Origin: JAYPWI01 sp038135065 | Lineage (GTDB): Bacteria; Actinomycetota; Acidimicrobiia; Acidimicrobiales; Poriferisodalaceae | Assembly: GCA_038135065.1 (NCBI GenBank) | Contig: JAYPWI010000032.1 | Coordinates: forward strand, 1-36,891 | DNA length: 36,891 nt | Reading direction: 5' to 3' | In this document: positions 1 through 6,430 of the stretch, one piece after another | Layout of the letters: the number at the start of each line of letters is the position of its first letter | Numbering within the stretch: the stretch's first letter is position 1 | Made by a program: the position numbers and the translations under genes | Notes under the pieces: generated by a model | The model's input: only the letters and a program-made list of their open reading frames with translations | The model's database searches: none | What the model was told of the DNA's origin: nothing

Positions 1-1
1 C

Positions 2-253
2 CCCTGCCCAGAGGGCACCTGGCCCTCGGGGGGTGGCTATTACTTCTGGGATGGGGCTGTTAACGGGAACAGCAGTGATGGCCTCGGCGAGATCATGGTG
101 ATTCACAACGGCCCGGCGATTACGGCCACCGAGCGGTACTGGAACGTAACGATCGTCTTCGAAGGCTTCCCCGAGCCTTTCGACTGGGGCGCTAAAGCCG
201 TCTGTGTGCCCGCCAGCGGGGCTACCTGGTACGCGGTCCACCAGGCCAACTAG
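2..253 (+). CDS. C-terminal part of an unknown, probably exported protein (5' end outside window)
   Basis: An open frame enters from the left edge and stops at TAG 251-253, giving 83 residues. The sequence is rich in Trp, Tyr and Gly (YYFWDGAVNGNSS near the start, WYAVHQAN at the end). It has one Cys near the left edge and one about 18 residues from the end that could pair, and it contains only a single Lys. That composition suits a secreted beta-rich domain, but no family is recognised. The upstream part is outside the window, so a signal peptide cannot be judged. The stop overlaps by 4 nt the end of a doubtful minus-strand small ORF. Confidence 0.6.
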   Translation, partial: PCPEGTWPSGGGYYFWDGAVNGNSSDGLGEIMVIHNGPAITATERYWNVTIVFEGFPEPFDWGAKAVCVPASGATWYAVHQAN

Positions 254-378
254 CCCGGACCGGACGAGCATGTGATCGCGCGCATCGATACCGTCGGAGC
301 GTCCCCAGCCCACGCCCGCACGGACCGCAGGTCCGGGGACGGGTCGGCACGGAACTCGTTCAAAGCATCGGTGAACAT
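250..378 (-). CDS. Doubtful 42-residue ORF with a very strong ribosome binding site
   Basis: ATG at 378-376 is preceded by GGGGAGG (384-390) with 5 nt spacing, the best Shine-Dalgarno match near this edge. The product starts MFTDALNEFRADPSPDLRS and ends at TAG 252-250. It matches no family I know. The ribosome site lies inside a hairpin (GTGACC/GGTCAC arms at 380-385 and 400-405 plus an inner TCCC/GGGA pair), so translation would be low unless this opens. The ORF lies downstream of the tRNA terminator. It may be a real small gene or chance, and the only support is the start region. Confidence 0.28.
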   Translation of the reverse strand: MFTDALNEFRADPSPDLRSVRAWAGDAPTVSMRAITCSSGPG

Positions 379-455
379 CGTGACCTCCCCAAGGGAAACG
401 GTCACAGCACCCCAACGGGCCTCCCCCGGGGCCCGCCCAGGTCACCCCGAACGGC

Positions 456-489
456 CCGAAAAGCCCGAAACCTCCGCCTCAGCGGAGGT
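456..489 (-). terminator. Rho-independent terminator of the tRNA-Cys/tRNA-Val unit
   Basis: A perfect 8-bp stem ACCTCCGC/GCGGAGGT (482-489 with 470-477) closes a 4-nt loop. On the minus strand it is followed by TTTCGGGCTTTT. It starts 5 nt beyond the CCA of tRNA-Val, the expected place for the end of the tRNA transcript. Confidence 0.8.
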
Positions 490-493
490 CCCG

Positions 494-570
494 TGGTGGG
501 CGATACAGGAGTCGAACCTGTGACCTCTTGCGTGTCATGCAAGCGCGCTAACCAACTGCGCCAATCGCCC
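494..570 (-). tRNA. tRNA-Val (anticodon GAC)
   Basis: The minus strand folds as a full cloverleaf: acceptor GGGCGAT pairing with ATCGCCC, anticodon stem CTTGC/GCAAG, loop ATGACAC with anticodon GAC, and a T-arm with TTCGAAC. The discriminator is A73, as usual for Val, and the 3' CCA is encoded (496-494). It follows tRNA-Cys on the same strand at 54 nt and shares its promoter and terminator. Confidence 0.97.
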
Positions 571-624
571 TGGGATGTGGAACGGTAGCACCTGCGGGCA
601 GGGCCAGACATTCCACGAGAACCG

Positions 625-695
625 AGGCGGGGACCGGAATCGAACCGGCGTACACGGCTTTGCAGGCCGCTGCCTAACCACTCGGCCACCCCGCC
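625..695 (-). tRNA. tRNA-Cys (anticodon GCA)
   Basis: Acceptor GGCGGGG pairs with CCCCGCC, the D stem is GCC/GGC, and the anticodon stem GCGGC/GCCGU closes loop CTGCAAA with anticodon GCA. The T-arm contains TTCGATT. The discriminator is U73, an identity element of tRNA-Cys. Unlike the Val and Gly tRNAs nearby, CCA is not encoded. It lies upstream of tRNA-Val on the same strand. Confidence 0.97.
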
Positions 696-708
696 GGAGC
701 GAACGCAG

Positions 709-737
709 ATCCTATCGAACTCGGCCCCCGATCCGAA
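709..737 (-). promoter_or_regulatory. Promoter of the tRNA-Cys/Val unit
   Basis: On the minus strand a -10 element TAGGAT (714-709) follows TTCGGA (737-732) at 17 bp spacing. It ends 13 nt before the first base of tRNA-Cys, so transcription would start about 6 nt upstream of the tRNA. The -35 match is weak and the -10 is good. Confidence 0.5.
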
Positions 738-800
738 GTTGGCCACCCGGCACTCCCCCGTCGGGCGACCAGCCCGGCCCCGTGTGCAAGGCTGCACGGC

Positions 801-1577
801 GTGTCCGACGAACCGCCTCCGAGCCCGCTCCAGCAGTTGAACAGCCTCGCCGCCGTCGAGTCGATGCTCACCGACGACCTGCGGCACATCGAGGTGTACA
901 CGATGGAGGGCCTCCTCAGCCTGTTCTGGCACGGCCCCACCGACGCCACCGACGTCGTCATCGCCTGCGGGGGTGCCATGGGCGGGGTGCTGGGTCCCGC
1001 CGACGGCCTGTATCACGACCTGGCCACCGCCCTGGCCGACCAGGGCATCGGCACCCTGCGGGTCGGGTACCGCCGACCCAATGACACCGAGAAGTGCCTC
1101 CACGACCTCGCCGCGGCCGCCGACCTGGCGGCCCGCAGCGGAGCCCAGCGGTTCATCACCATGGGGCACAGCTTCGGTGGGGCACCCGCCATGCAAGCGG
1201 CCACCCTCTTCGGCGACCACGCCGCAGGCTGTGTGCTGCTGGCCACCCAGTCGGCGGGGTGCGAACCGGCCGAAGACCTGGCCACCCGACTGCCCGTCAT
1301 CCTCTTCCACGGCGACCGGGACGAGATCCTCCCGCACATGGCCAGCGAGATGGTCCGCATGATCCTCGGGGGCGGCGAACTGGTGCTCCTCCCCGGGGTC
1401 GGCCACCTCCTCGCCGAAGCCGGTGACCTGTTGCGGGACCGCCTCGGCACCTGGATCCCCGAGCAATTCGCCGCCCACGCCCACCCGCCGGCCGGCGAGC
1501 CAACGGACAACCCGGCAGACCCCGACGAGCCCACCCCAGCACCACACGCCGACACGTCCGACGGGTCCGCGGAATGA
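801..1577 (+). CDS. Alpha/beta hydrolase
   Basis: A 258-residue serine hydrolase of the alpha/beta fold, probably cytoplasmic. The nucleophile elbow GHSFGG puts the catalytic Ser at 124. The acid is Asp172 or Asp174 in HGDRDE and the base is His202 in GVGHLL, in the expected order. A GG motif at 57-58 (IACGGAMGG) can form the oxyanion hole. The last 35 residues are a Pro/Asp/Thr-rich tail with no expected fold. Start is GTG 801. The stop overlaps the start of the phosphotransferase gene (ATGA), so the two are translationally coupled and probably act on related substrates. Substrate unknown; it resembles the dienelactone hydrolase/peptidase-like group in a general way only. Confidence 0.85.
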   Translation: MSDEPPPSPLQQLNSLAAVESMLTDDLRHIEVYTMEGLLSLFWHGPTDATDVVIACGGAMGGVLGPADGLYHDLATALADQGIGTLRVGYRRPNDTEKCLHDLAAAADLAARSGAQRFITMGHSFGGAPAMQAATLFGDHAAGCVLLATQSAGCEPAEDLATRLPVILFHGDRDEILPHMASEMVRMILGGGELVLLPGVGHLLAEAGDLLRDRLGTWIPEQFAAHAHPPAGEPTDNPADPDEPTPAPHADTSDGSAE

Positions 1578-2662
1578 CCCTCGCCCTGCCCCCCACCCCA
1601 TCAGGGCTCGACCCCGCCACCCTCACCGCCGCCCTCACCGACGGCGGCCTCGTTGCGGGCACCCCCTGCCAGGTGCTCGACGTACGCATCGACCCCCTGG
1701 CTGCGGGCACCGCCTTCCTGGGGCTGCTGGCCCGGCTCGAGATCACCTACGCCGACCCCGACACCCCCCTCCCCACCCGTCTCATCGCCAAGACCCCGAC
1801 TACCGACCCCGGTGGCCGCTCCGTCGGGCAGATGCTCAACGTGTGGGCTCGGGAAGCCTGCTTCTACGAGCGCCTGGCCACCCGCATCGACACCCCCGTC
1901 CCCGCCTGTCGAGCCAACTTCCTCGACGGGGACGACGCCCTGCTGATCCTCGACGATCTCCACCCCGCCGCCCCCGGTGACCAGGTGGCGGGAGCCGATA
2001 TCGACCAGGCCCGGGCCGCCGTCATCGCCCTGGCCGAACTCCACGCCCCGTTCTGGGGACGCCCCCGCACCGAGGACCTCCGCTGGGTGCCCGGCCTCGA
2101 CCTACCCGGAACCTCCGACGCCCTGGGGGCCGCCATGACAGCCGCCCTCCCCCGCTTCGTGGAGCGGTTCGGCGAACGCCTCCCCGACGATGGCCTCGGC
2201 CTGCTCCACCGCTTCGTCCCCCGCCTCGGCGAGTGGCGAACCGACCTCACCACACGGCCCCTCACCATCGCCCACGCCGACTATCGGCTCGAGAACATGC
2301 TGTTCGACGGCGCAGCGGTCACCGTCATCGACTGGCAGACCGCCATGTACACGGGCGGGCCCACCGACCTGTCGTTCTTCCTGGCCACCAACCTCGACAT
2401 CGACCTGCGACGGGCCCACGAAGCCGACCTGGTCGACCTGTACGTCACCACCCTGCACCGCTCAGGGGTCGACCAGTCGGCCACCGGCCACGTGGCCGAC
2501 GACTACGCCACCGCCCACCTGTGGTGGATGGGCATGCTGGCCAACAACCTGTCGTCCATCGACACCCCCGACGAGCGCAGCGCAGCTCTCTTCGATGCCA
2601 TGCTCACGCGGCTCTACGCAGCCGCCCTCGACGGCGACAGCGGCCGTTGGCTGGACCGCTGA
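1574..2662 (+). CDS. Phosphotransferase of the aminoglycoside/ecdysteroid kinase-like family
   Basis: A 362-residue protein with a protein-kinase-like fold. The catalytic loop is HADYRLEN (His234, Asp236, Asn241) and the metal-binding segment is VIDWQ (Asp253). LLILDDLH (124-130) forms the hinge, and the N-lobe Lys is probably in LIAKTP (Lys73). Members transfer phosphate from ATP to a small-molecule hydroxyl. In actinobacteria many copies, annotated as ecdysteroid or CHK-type kinases, lie near lipid or steroid genes, but their substrates are mostly untested. ATG 1574 overlaps the hydrolase stop by 4 nt. It converges on the SDR gene with 48 nt between stops. Function as a kinase is likely; the substrate is not deducible. 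Confidence 0.83.
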   Translation: MTLALPPTPSGLDPATLTAALTDGGLVAGTPCQVLDVRIDPLAAGTAFLGLLARLEITYADPDTPLPTRLIAKTPTTDPGGRSVGQMLNVWAREACFYERLATRIDTPVPACRANFLDGDDALLILDDLHPAAPGDQVAGADIDQARAAVIALAELHAPFWGRPRTEDLRWVPGLDLPGTSDALGAAMTAALPRFVERFGERLPDDGLGLLHRFVPRLGEWRTDLTTRPLTIAHADYRLENMLFDGAAVTVIDWQTAMYTGGPTDLSFFLATNLDIDLRRAHEADLVDLYVTTLHRSGVDQSATGHVADDYATAHLWWMGMLANNLSSIDTPDERSAALFDAMLTRLYAAALDGDSGRWLDR

Positions 2663-2710
2663 CCCACCCCGCACTGCTCACAGGGAAGGTCAGCGGTCAC
2701 CGCCCACAGA

Positions 2711-3670
2711 TCAATCGGTCGGCTGACGCTTCCCGAAGCCCTTGAAGGTGTCACCGATCGAGGTGGTCACCGAGGCCAGGCCGCTGCGGCCGTTCAACAA
2801 CCGGGGGGCCTTCGCTTGCAGGTCGGCCACCGTCCACCGGCCATCGGTGGCCAGGATGTTCTCGTCCGACAGCGACCACCCGCCGTACAGGCCGACCTCG
2901 TTGCCACCAATGTGGAACACCCCGCCGGTGAACGGGTTGTCGGCGGTGGCCAGGTAGGCCACGAGGGGGCTCACGTTGGCCGGGTCGTACAGGTCGAACT
3001 TGGCCGGGTCATCCGGGGCCTTCACCACGTCCTCGAGACCGGGGGTGGCCAGGGTCATCCGGGTGCGGGCAATCGGGGCCAGGCAGTTCACCTTCACCCC
3101 GTAGCGGGCCAGCTCACCGGCAGCCACCAGGGTCATGGCCGCAATACCGGCCTTGGCCCCCGTGTAGTTGAACTGCCCCAGGTTGCCGAGCATGGCCCCC
3201 GAGGCAGTGTTGATGACCGATGCGTTGACCTCGTGTCCGGCCTTGGACTGCTCACGCCAGTAGGCGGACGCCCAGCGGGTCGGGCAGAAGTGGCCCTTCA
3301 TGTGCACCTCGACCACGGCGTCCCACTCAGCCTCGGTCATGTTCACGATCACCCGGTCACGCAGGATGCCAGCGTTGTTGACCAAGACATGGAGGTCACC
3401 GAAGGTCTCCACCGCGAGGTTGACCATGCGCTGGGCGCCTTCCCAGTCGGTCACCGAATCGTTGTTGGCCACGGCCTCGCCGCCCATGGCCTTGATCTCC
3501 TCGACGACCTCGGCCGCCGGACCCGCATCGGCGCCGGTGCCGTCAGTGGTGCCACCGAGGTCGTTGACGACCACCTTGGCTCCCTCGGAAGCCATCAGCA
3601 GCGCATGCTCCCTGCCGATTCCACGACCGGCGCCGGTGATCAGCACCACCCGTCCGTCAAGTGCACCCAT
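2711..3670 (-). CDS. Short-chain dehydrogenase/reductase (SDR)
   Basis: 319 residues, NAD(P)-dependent. It has the Rossmann motif GAGRGIG (13-19), NNAG (98-101), and catalytic Ser157, Tyr169 and Lys173 (YTGAK). Asp37 after the second beta strand favours NAD. The insert after it (GGTTDGTGAD) and the ~40-residue C-terminal extension resemble the dehydrogenase domain of multifunctional enzyme 2/17-beta-HSD type 4, which oxidises 3-hydroxyacyl-CoA, but no hydratase or SCP2 domain is attached. Start ATG 3670 has GGGGAG 8 nt upstream. It follows the desaturase gene on the same strand at 77 nt, with a palindrome between them. Confidence 0.88.
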   Translation of the reverse strand: MGALDGRVVLITGAGRGIGREHALLMASEGAKVVVNDLGGTTDGTGADAGPAAEVVEEIKAMGGEAVANNDSVTDWEGAQRMVNLAVETFGDLHVLVNNAGILRDRVIVNMTEAEWDAVVEVHMKGHFCPTRWASAYWREQSKAGHEVNASVINTASGAMLGNLGQFNYTGAKAGIAAMTLVAAGELARYGVKVNCLAPIARTRMTLATPGLEDVVKAPDDPAKFDLYDPANVSPLVAYLATADNPFTGGVFHIGGNEVGLYGGWSLSDENILATDGRWTVADLQAKAPRLLNGRSGLASVTTSIGDTFKGFGKRQPTD

Positions 3671-3704
3671 GTTGGTTACTCCCCGTTGTTCGGTGACCCG
3701 ACAA

Positions 3705-3717
3705 GCCTGTCACAGGC
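3705..3717. promoter_or_regulatory. 13-bp palindrome GCCTGT-C-ACAGGC upstream of the SDR gene
   Basis: Perfect 6-bp arms around one base, 34 nt upstream of the SDR start codon, a usual place for a repressor site. As RNA it could also fold as a 5-bp hairpin, so it might instead serve weakly as a desaturase terminator. No T run follows. Confidence 0.35.
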
Positions 3718-3747
3718 CCTGCGTCGACTCAACGCCGGGGCCCCGGG

Positions 3748-4647
3748 TCACATCACCCAACGAGACCGACGGTTGCCCAACCACAGCCGGGCCGGAATCG
3801 GGCGGAGCTCCTGGGCGAGGCCGAGGCGGGCCATGGTGCGCAGCACCAGATGGGTGAAGTCGAACTGCCACCGAGTGAACCCGTGCCGGCTTGCGCCGGG
3901 GAAGCTGTGGTGGTTGTTGTGCCAGCCCTCACCCAGGGCCAGCAGCCCGATGAGCAGGTTGTTGCGACTGTCGTCGGTGGTCTTGTGTGGTCGGCGGCCC
4001 CACCGGTGGCACACCGAGTTGACCGCAAAGGTGACGTGCCAGAGAGCCACCGTGTTCACCACGAATGCCCACATCAGCAGCTGCGGGCCGTTGGTTCCCG
4101 TGGCGGGGAACAGTCGACCCACGGCGATGCCGACCGCCATCACCATCACACCGGTGGCCACGATCGGGACCCAGGGGCGCTTGTCCAACCAGCGAAGCTC
4201 AGGGAAGCGGGCCAGATCCTCCACCTCGGACAGGTGGGTGGCATCTGCGCTCTGACGTTCCAGCCACCCGTAGTGGGCCACACGCAGACCCTCGACCCTC
4301 GGGGAGTGCAGATCGCCTTCCTCGTCGCTGGTCCGGTGGTGGCGCCGGTGGTGAGCCACCCACCACAGGGGCCCGCCCTGCGCGGCCGAGGTGCCAAGCC
4401 AGGCCCCAGCGAACTGCACGACCCGCCCTGTCTTGAACGCATGGTGGGAGAACTTGCGGTGGAAGAAACCGGTGATGCCGAAGCCCCGGGCCATGTACAT
4501 GGCGATCGAGAAGACCAGGGCGAACCAACTGAAGCCGACCAGGAACACGCCGAGGGCAGCCACGTGGAAGCCCCAGAAGGGGATCGTGAACTTGAGTGCC
4601 CGCTTTCTCGTTCGAGTGCGATCTACGGAGGCGGCGACAGCGGTCAT
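3748..4647 (-). CDS. Membrane fatty-acid (acyl) desaturase
   Basis: 299 residues, integral membrane, of the delta-9 acyl-CoA/acyl-lipid desaturase type. The three histidine boxes that hold the di-iron centre are HRKFSHH (63-69), HHRRHH (99-104) and HNNHH (243-247). Hydrophobic spans lie around 20-58 and 160-210. The reaction inserts a cis double bond in a fatty acyl chain using O2 and electrons from a ferredoxin or reductase not present here. The frame extends 21 residues further upstream, but ATG 4647 has GAGGAG 5-6 nt upstream and is the better start. Upstream is a 226-bp non-coding stretch with short dyads (for example CGGC/GCCG at 4772-4785) that may hold its promoter. Confidence 0.92.
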   Translation of the reverse strand: MTAVAASVDRTRTRKRALKFTIPFWGFHVAALGVFLVGFSWFALVFSIAMYMARGFGITGFFHRKFSHHAFKTGRVVQFAGAWLGTSAAQGGPLWWVAHHRRHHRTSDEEGDLHSPRVEGLRVAHYGWLERQSADATHLSEVEDLARFPELRWLDKRPWVPIVATGVMVMAVGIAVGRLFPATGTNGPQLLMWAFVVNTVALWHVTFAVNSVCHRWGRRPHKTTDDSRNNLLIGLLALGEGWHNNHHSFPGASRHGFTRWQFDFTHLVLRTMARLGLAQELRPIPARLWLGNRRSRWVM

Positions 4648-4873
4648 GCAGCTCCTCGGGCAAAACCCAGGTCGAACGAGTGCGCATCTCGGCGAGATAC
4701 CGGCAACCAAAGGGGTGCTCCGGGTGCTGTCGATGACCCTACAGGGTGGGGGCGAGCACCCCCGCGTCAGGCGGCGAAATTGCCGTCAGATACCACGTTC
4801 GGTGGCTGCAAAACCCCGCTGCGAACGCAACTGGAGCCCTCGGGCCCAACATGCCCCCGACGGTTTGGAGAAA

Positions 4874-4950
4874 TGGAGCGGATGACCGGGTTCGAACCGG
4901 CGACCTCAACCTTGGCAAGGTTGCGCTCTAGCCAACTGAGCTACATCCGC
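4874..4950 (-). tRNA. tRNA-Gly (anticodon GCC)
   Basis: Acceptor GCGGATG pairs with CATCCGC, the anticodon stem CAACC/GGTTG closes loop TTGCCAA (anticodon GCC), and the T-arm has TTCGAAC. The discriminator is U73, normal for bacterial Gly, and CCA is encoded. It is on the same strand as tRNA-Cys and tRNA-Val but 4.2 kb upstream of them. Confidence 0.97.
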
Positions 4951-4962
4951 AGGCGGAGCAGT

Positions 4963-4990
4963 ACTGTACCAACTCCTCAGCAGGGCACAA
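4963..4990 (-). promoter_or_regulatory. Promoter of tRNA-Gly
   Basis: On the minus strand TTGTGC (4990-4985), a 16-bp spacer and TACAGT (4968-4963), ending 12 nt before the tRNA. The spacing to the tRNA mirrors the tRNA-Cys promoter. The -35 match is weak. Confidence 0.5.
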
Positions 4991-5017
4991 CAGCCCGCCA
5001 CGGTCACCGGTCCACGA

Positions 5018-5236
5018 TCACCCGCCCCGCAGGTCGATGGTGAGGGTGAGCACCCCGTCGACCAGCTCGGCCGTGGCGTCGCCGATGATGGCGAAATCCA
5101 TGAAGTCGCGTTCGGCCTGTTCGATGAACAACCGCCGCTCCTCACCACCCACTGCAGGCAGGTTTCGCTTACGAACTGCCTCGGCTCGTTCGCGGTAACG
5201 GGCGATCAGGGCATCGGGGTCGAACGCATCGGCCAT
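5018..5236 (-). CDS. Small conserved-looking protein, 72 residues
   Basis: The sequence starts MADAFDPDALIARYRERAEA and has a charged helical first half and a short beta-like end (ELVDGVLTLTIDLRGG). There is no signal peptide, membrane span or Cys. I recall similar short proteins in actinobacterial genomes but know no function. The frame continues upstream, but ATG 5236 lies 7 nt after a -10 motif TAGCGT, which marks a leaderless start there. It ends 67 nt before tRNA-Gly. Confidence 0.65.
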   Translation of the reverse strand: MADAFDPDALIARYRERAEAVRKRNLPAVGGEERRLFIEQAERDFMDFAIIGDATAELVDGVLTLTIDLRGG

Positions 5237-5243
5237 GCCCGAA

Positions 5244-5249
5244 ACGCTA
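5244..5249 (-). promoter_or_regulatory. -10 element (TAGCGT) of the 72-residue protein, leaderless start
   Basis: Seven nucleotides separate TAGCGT from ATG 5236, so the predicted transcript begins at or next to the start codon. There is no Shine-Dalgarno sequence. Part of a pattern seen at eight genes in this window. Confidence 0.5.
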
Positions 5250-5579
5250 GTCCCCGCCGTCCCGCTGCGACACCCAGGGGTCGCCTGACACCCCGTTGCC
5301 GTGCGGGGATGGCTCCTCCCCCGCTGCATCATCGGCTGGATCACCATCGCGCTCGGCCCGGGACGGCAGATCAGGCGGCACATAGGGCTGTTTGGCAGGT
5401 GGCAGGGTCCTGCGGGTCACCACCAGCCATGACAGACCGCACAACACCGTCATGGCACCCAAGCCCGCAACCACCAGCCACCAGGTGCCCGCTCCGCTGC
5501 CAACCGACTCCTGGGCCTGGCCGAGGACGTCGGGCCCATCGATCACCAACAACGAGCCCTGCACCACGCCAGCGGACAC
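5247..5579 (-). CDS. Small single-span membrane protein, unknown
   Basis: Taking GTG 5579, just after the fpg stop, the product has 110 residues. A short N-terminal part containing LLVIDGPD is followed by one strong membrane segment (WWLVVAGLGAMTVLCGLSWLVV). A basic patch (TRRT) and a Pro/Asp/Glu-rich, probably cytoplasmic tail come next. The frame runs further upstream inside fpg, but that part looks like a shadow of the glycosylase gene. GTG 5564 is another possible start. The 3' end overlaps the promoter of the 72-residue gene. No family recognised. Confidence 0.5.
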   Translation of the reverse strand: MSAGVVQGSLLVIDGPDVLGQAQESVGSGAGTWWLVVAGLGAMTVLCGLSWLVVTRRTLPPAKQPYVPPDLPSRAERDGDPADDAAGEEPSPHGNGVSGDPWVSQRDGGD

Positions 5580-5593
5580 TAGTGGGAGGCCGG

Positions 5594-6397
5594 TCAGCGT
5601 TGGTGAACCGGGCACCAGTACGTGGTGCGACCACCGACCGAGGCCCGCATCAGCGCTCCGCCGTCGAGCGGGCACACCCCGCCCCGGCGACGCTCCTCCT
5701 GGAGATCGCCGGTGTGGGCACCCCCACGGGCGTCGAGGTCGGCGAAGGTGTCCCGCACTACGGCCGCCAGGTCGATCACCTCATGCGGCTCGAGTTCACC
5801 GGCAGGTCGCACCGGCGAGACACCCGCCCGGAACAGCACCTCGTCGCAGATGAGATTCCCGATACCGGCAACCCGTGCTTGGTCGAGCAACCGGCTCTTC
5901 AGCGGCCCCGATCCGCGACCCAATGCTGCGGTCAGTTCCGGACCCGACAAGGAGTAAGCGTCGGGGCCGAGGGCTCCTTCGTCCGGCTCGAGTTCGACGG
6001 CGCCCAGCCGCCGTGGATCGAGCACCTCCATCGATCCGCCCTCCACGAACGACACCTCGACGCGGCGGTGGGCGGGTTGGTCGTTGGCCGCCGAGTACAG
6101 CAATCGATCGATCGGTGCCGATCCATCGACCACCAAGCGTCCCGTCATCCCGAACCGGAACCCCACGCTCACCGAACCGCGGTCCTGCCCAGGCCCTGAA
6201 CACACGAGGTCGAGGACCAGGAGCTTGCCCCGCCGGCGTACCGCCGCAACCACCCCGCCCCGCACGATCTCGGCCAGCCCATGCGCTGTGCTGGCGCGCA
6301 CATAGGCGTCGTCGACCACCCAGAAGTTCTCGATCACCCGACCGACCACCGCCTCGGCTGCCCGCCGGTAGTACTCCACCTCGATCCCTTCGGGCAT
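5594..6397 (-). CDS. Fpg/Nei family DNA glycosylase-AP lyase
   Basis: 267 residues. It removes oxidised bases and nicks the abasic site during base excision repair. After Met1 is removed, Pro2 is the nucleophile and Glu3 the acid (MPEGIEVE). RRRGKLLVL carries the conserved beta-hairpin Lys. The helix-two-turn-helix lies around LLDQARVAGIGN. The C-terminal zinc finger is unusual: C242-x2-D245 and C262-x2-H265, in place of four Cys. PEG rather than PELPE at the N-terminus also sets it apart from classic Fpg, so the substrate range (8-oxoguanine or oxidised pyrimidines) cannot be assigned. ATG 6397 lies 6 nt after TAGGTT, suggesting a leaderless mRNA. It diverges from the aldo/keto reductase gene. 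Confidence 0.9.
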   Translation of the reverse strand: MPEGIEVEYYRRAAEAVVGRVIENFWVVDDAYVRASTAHGLAEIVRGGVVAAVRRRGKLLVLDLVCSGPGQDRGSVSVGFRFGMTGRLVVDGSAPIDRLLYSAANDQPAHRRVEVSFVEGGSMEVLDPRRLGAVELEPDEGALGPDAYSLSGPELTAALGRGSGPLKSRLLDQARVAGIGNLICDEVLFRAGVSPVRPAGELEPHEVIDLAAVVRDTFADLDARGGAHTGDLQEERRRGGVCPLDGGALMRASVGGRTTYWCPVHQR

Positions 6398-6403
6398 CGA
6401 GGC

Positions 6404-6409
6404 AACCTA
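6404..6409 (-). promoter_or_regulatory. -10 element (TAGGTT) of fpg/nei, leaderless start
   Basis: Six nucleotides (GCCTCG) separate it from ATG 6397. It lies back to back with the -10 of the divergent gene, only 9 bp away. Confidence 0.5.
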
Positions 6410-6418
6410 GCCCCGCTG

Positions 6419-6424
6419 TAGCGT
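6419..6424 (+). promoter_or_regulatory. -10 element (TAGCGT) of the aldo/keto reductase, leaderless start
   Basis: Six nucleotides (TGCCCC) separate it from GTG 6431. No ribosome binding site is possible in the 33-bp gap that also serves the divergent glycosylase gene. Confidence 0.5.
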
Positions 6425-6430
6425 TGCCCC

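Noticed and set aside
402..1601. Long minus-strand frame containing VAEWLGSGLQSRVRRFD
   Set aside because: That peptide is a translation of the tRNA-Cys gene, and the rest is the shadow of the hydrolase gene.
2816..4255. A 479-codon plus-strand frame across the SDR and desaturase genes
   Set aside because: Shadow of two genes with complete active-site motifs.
4736..4785. Short dyads before the desaturase (ACCCT/AGGGT, GGGGG/CCCCC, CGGC/GCCG)
   Set aside because: Arms of 4-5 bp are expected by chance in such GC-rich DNA; mentioned only as possible promoter context.
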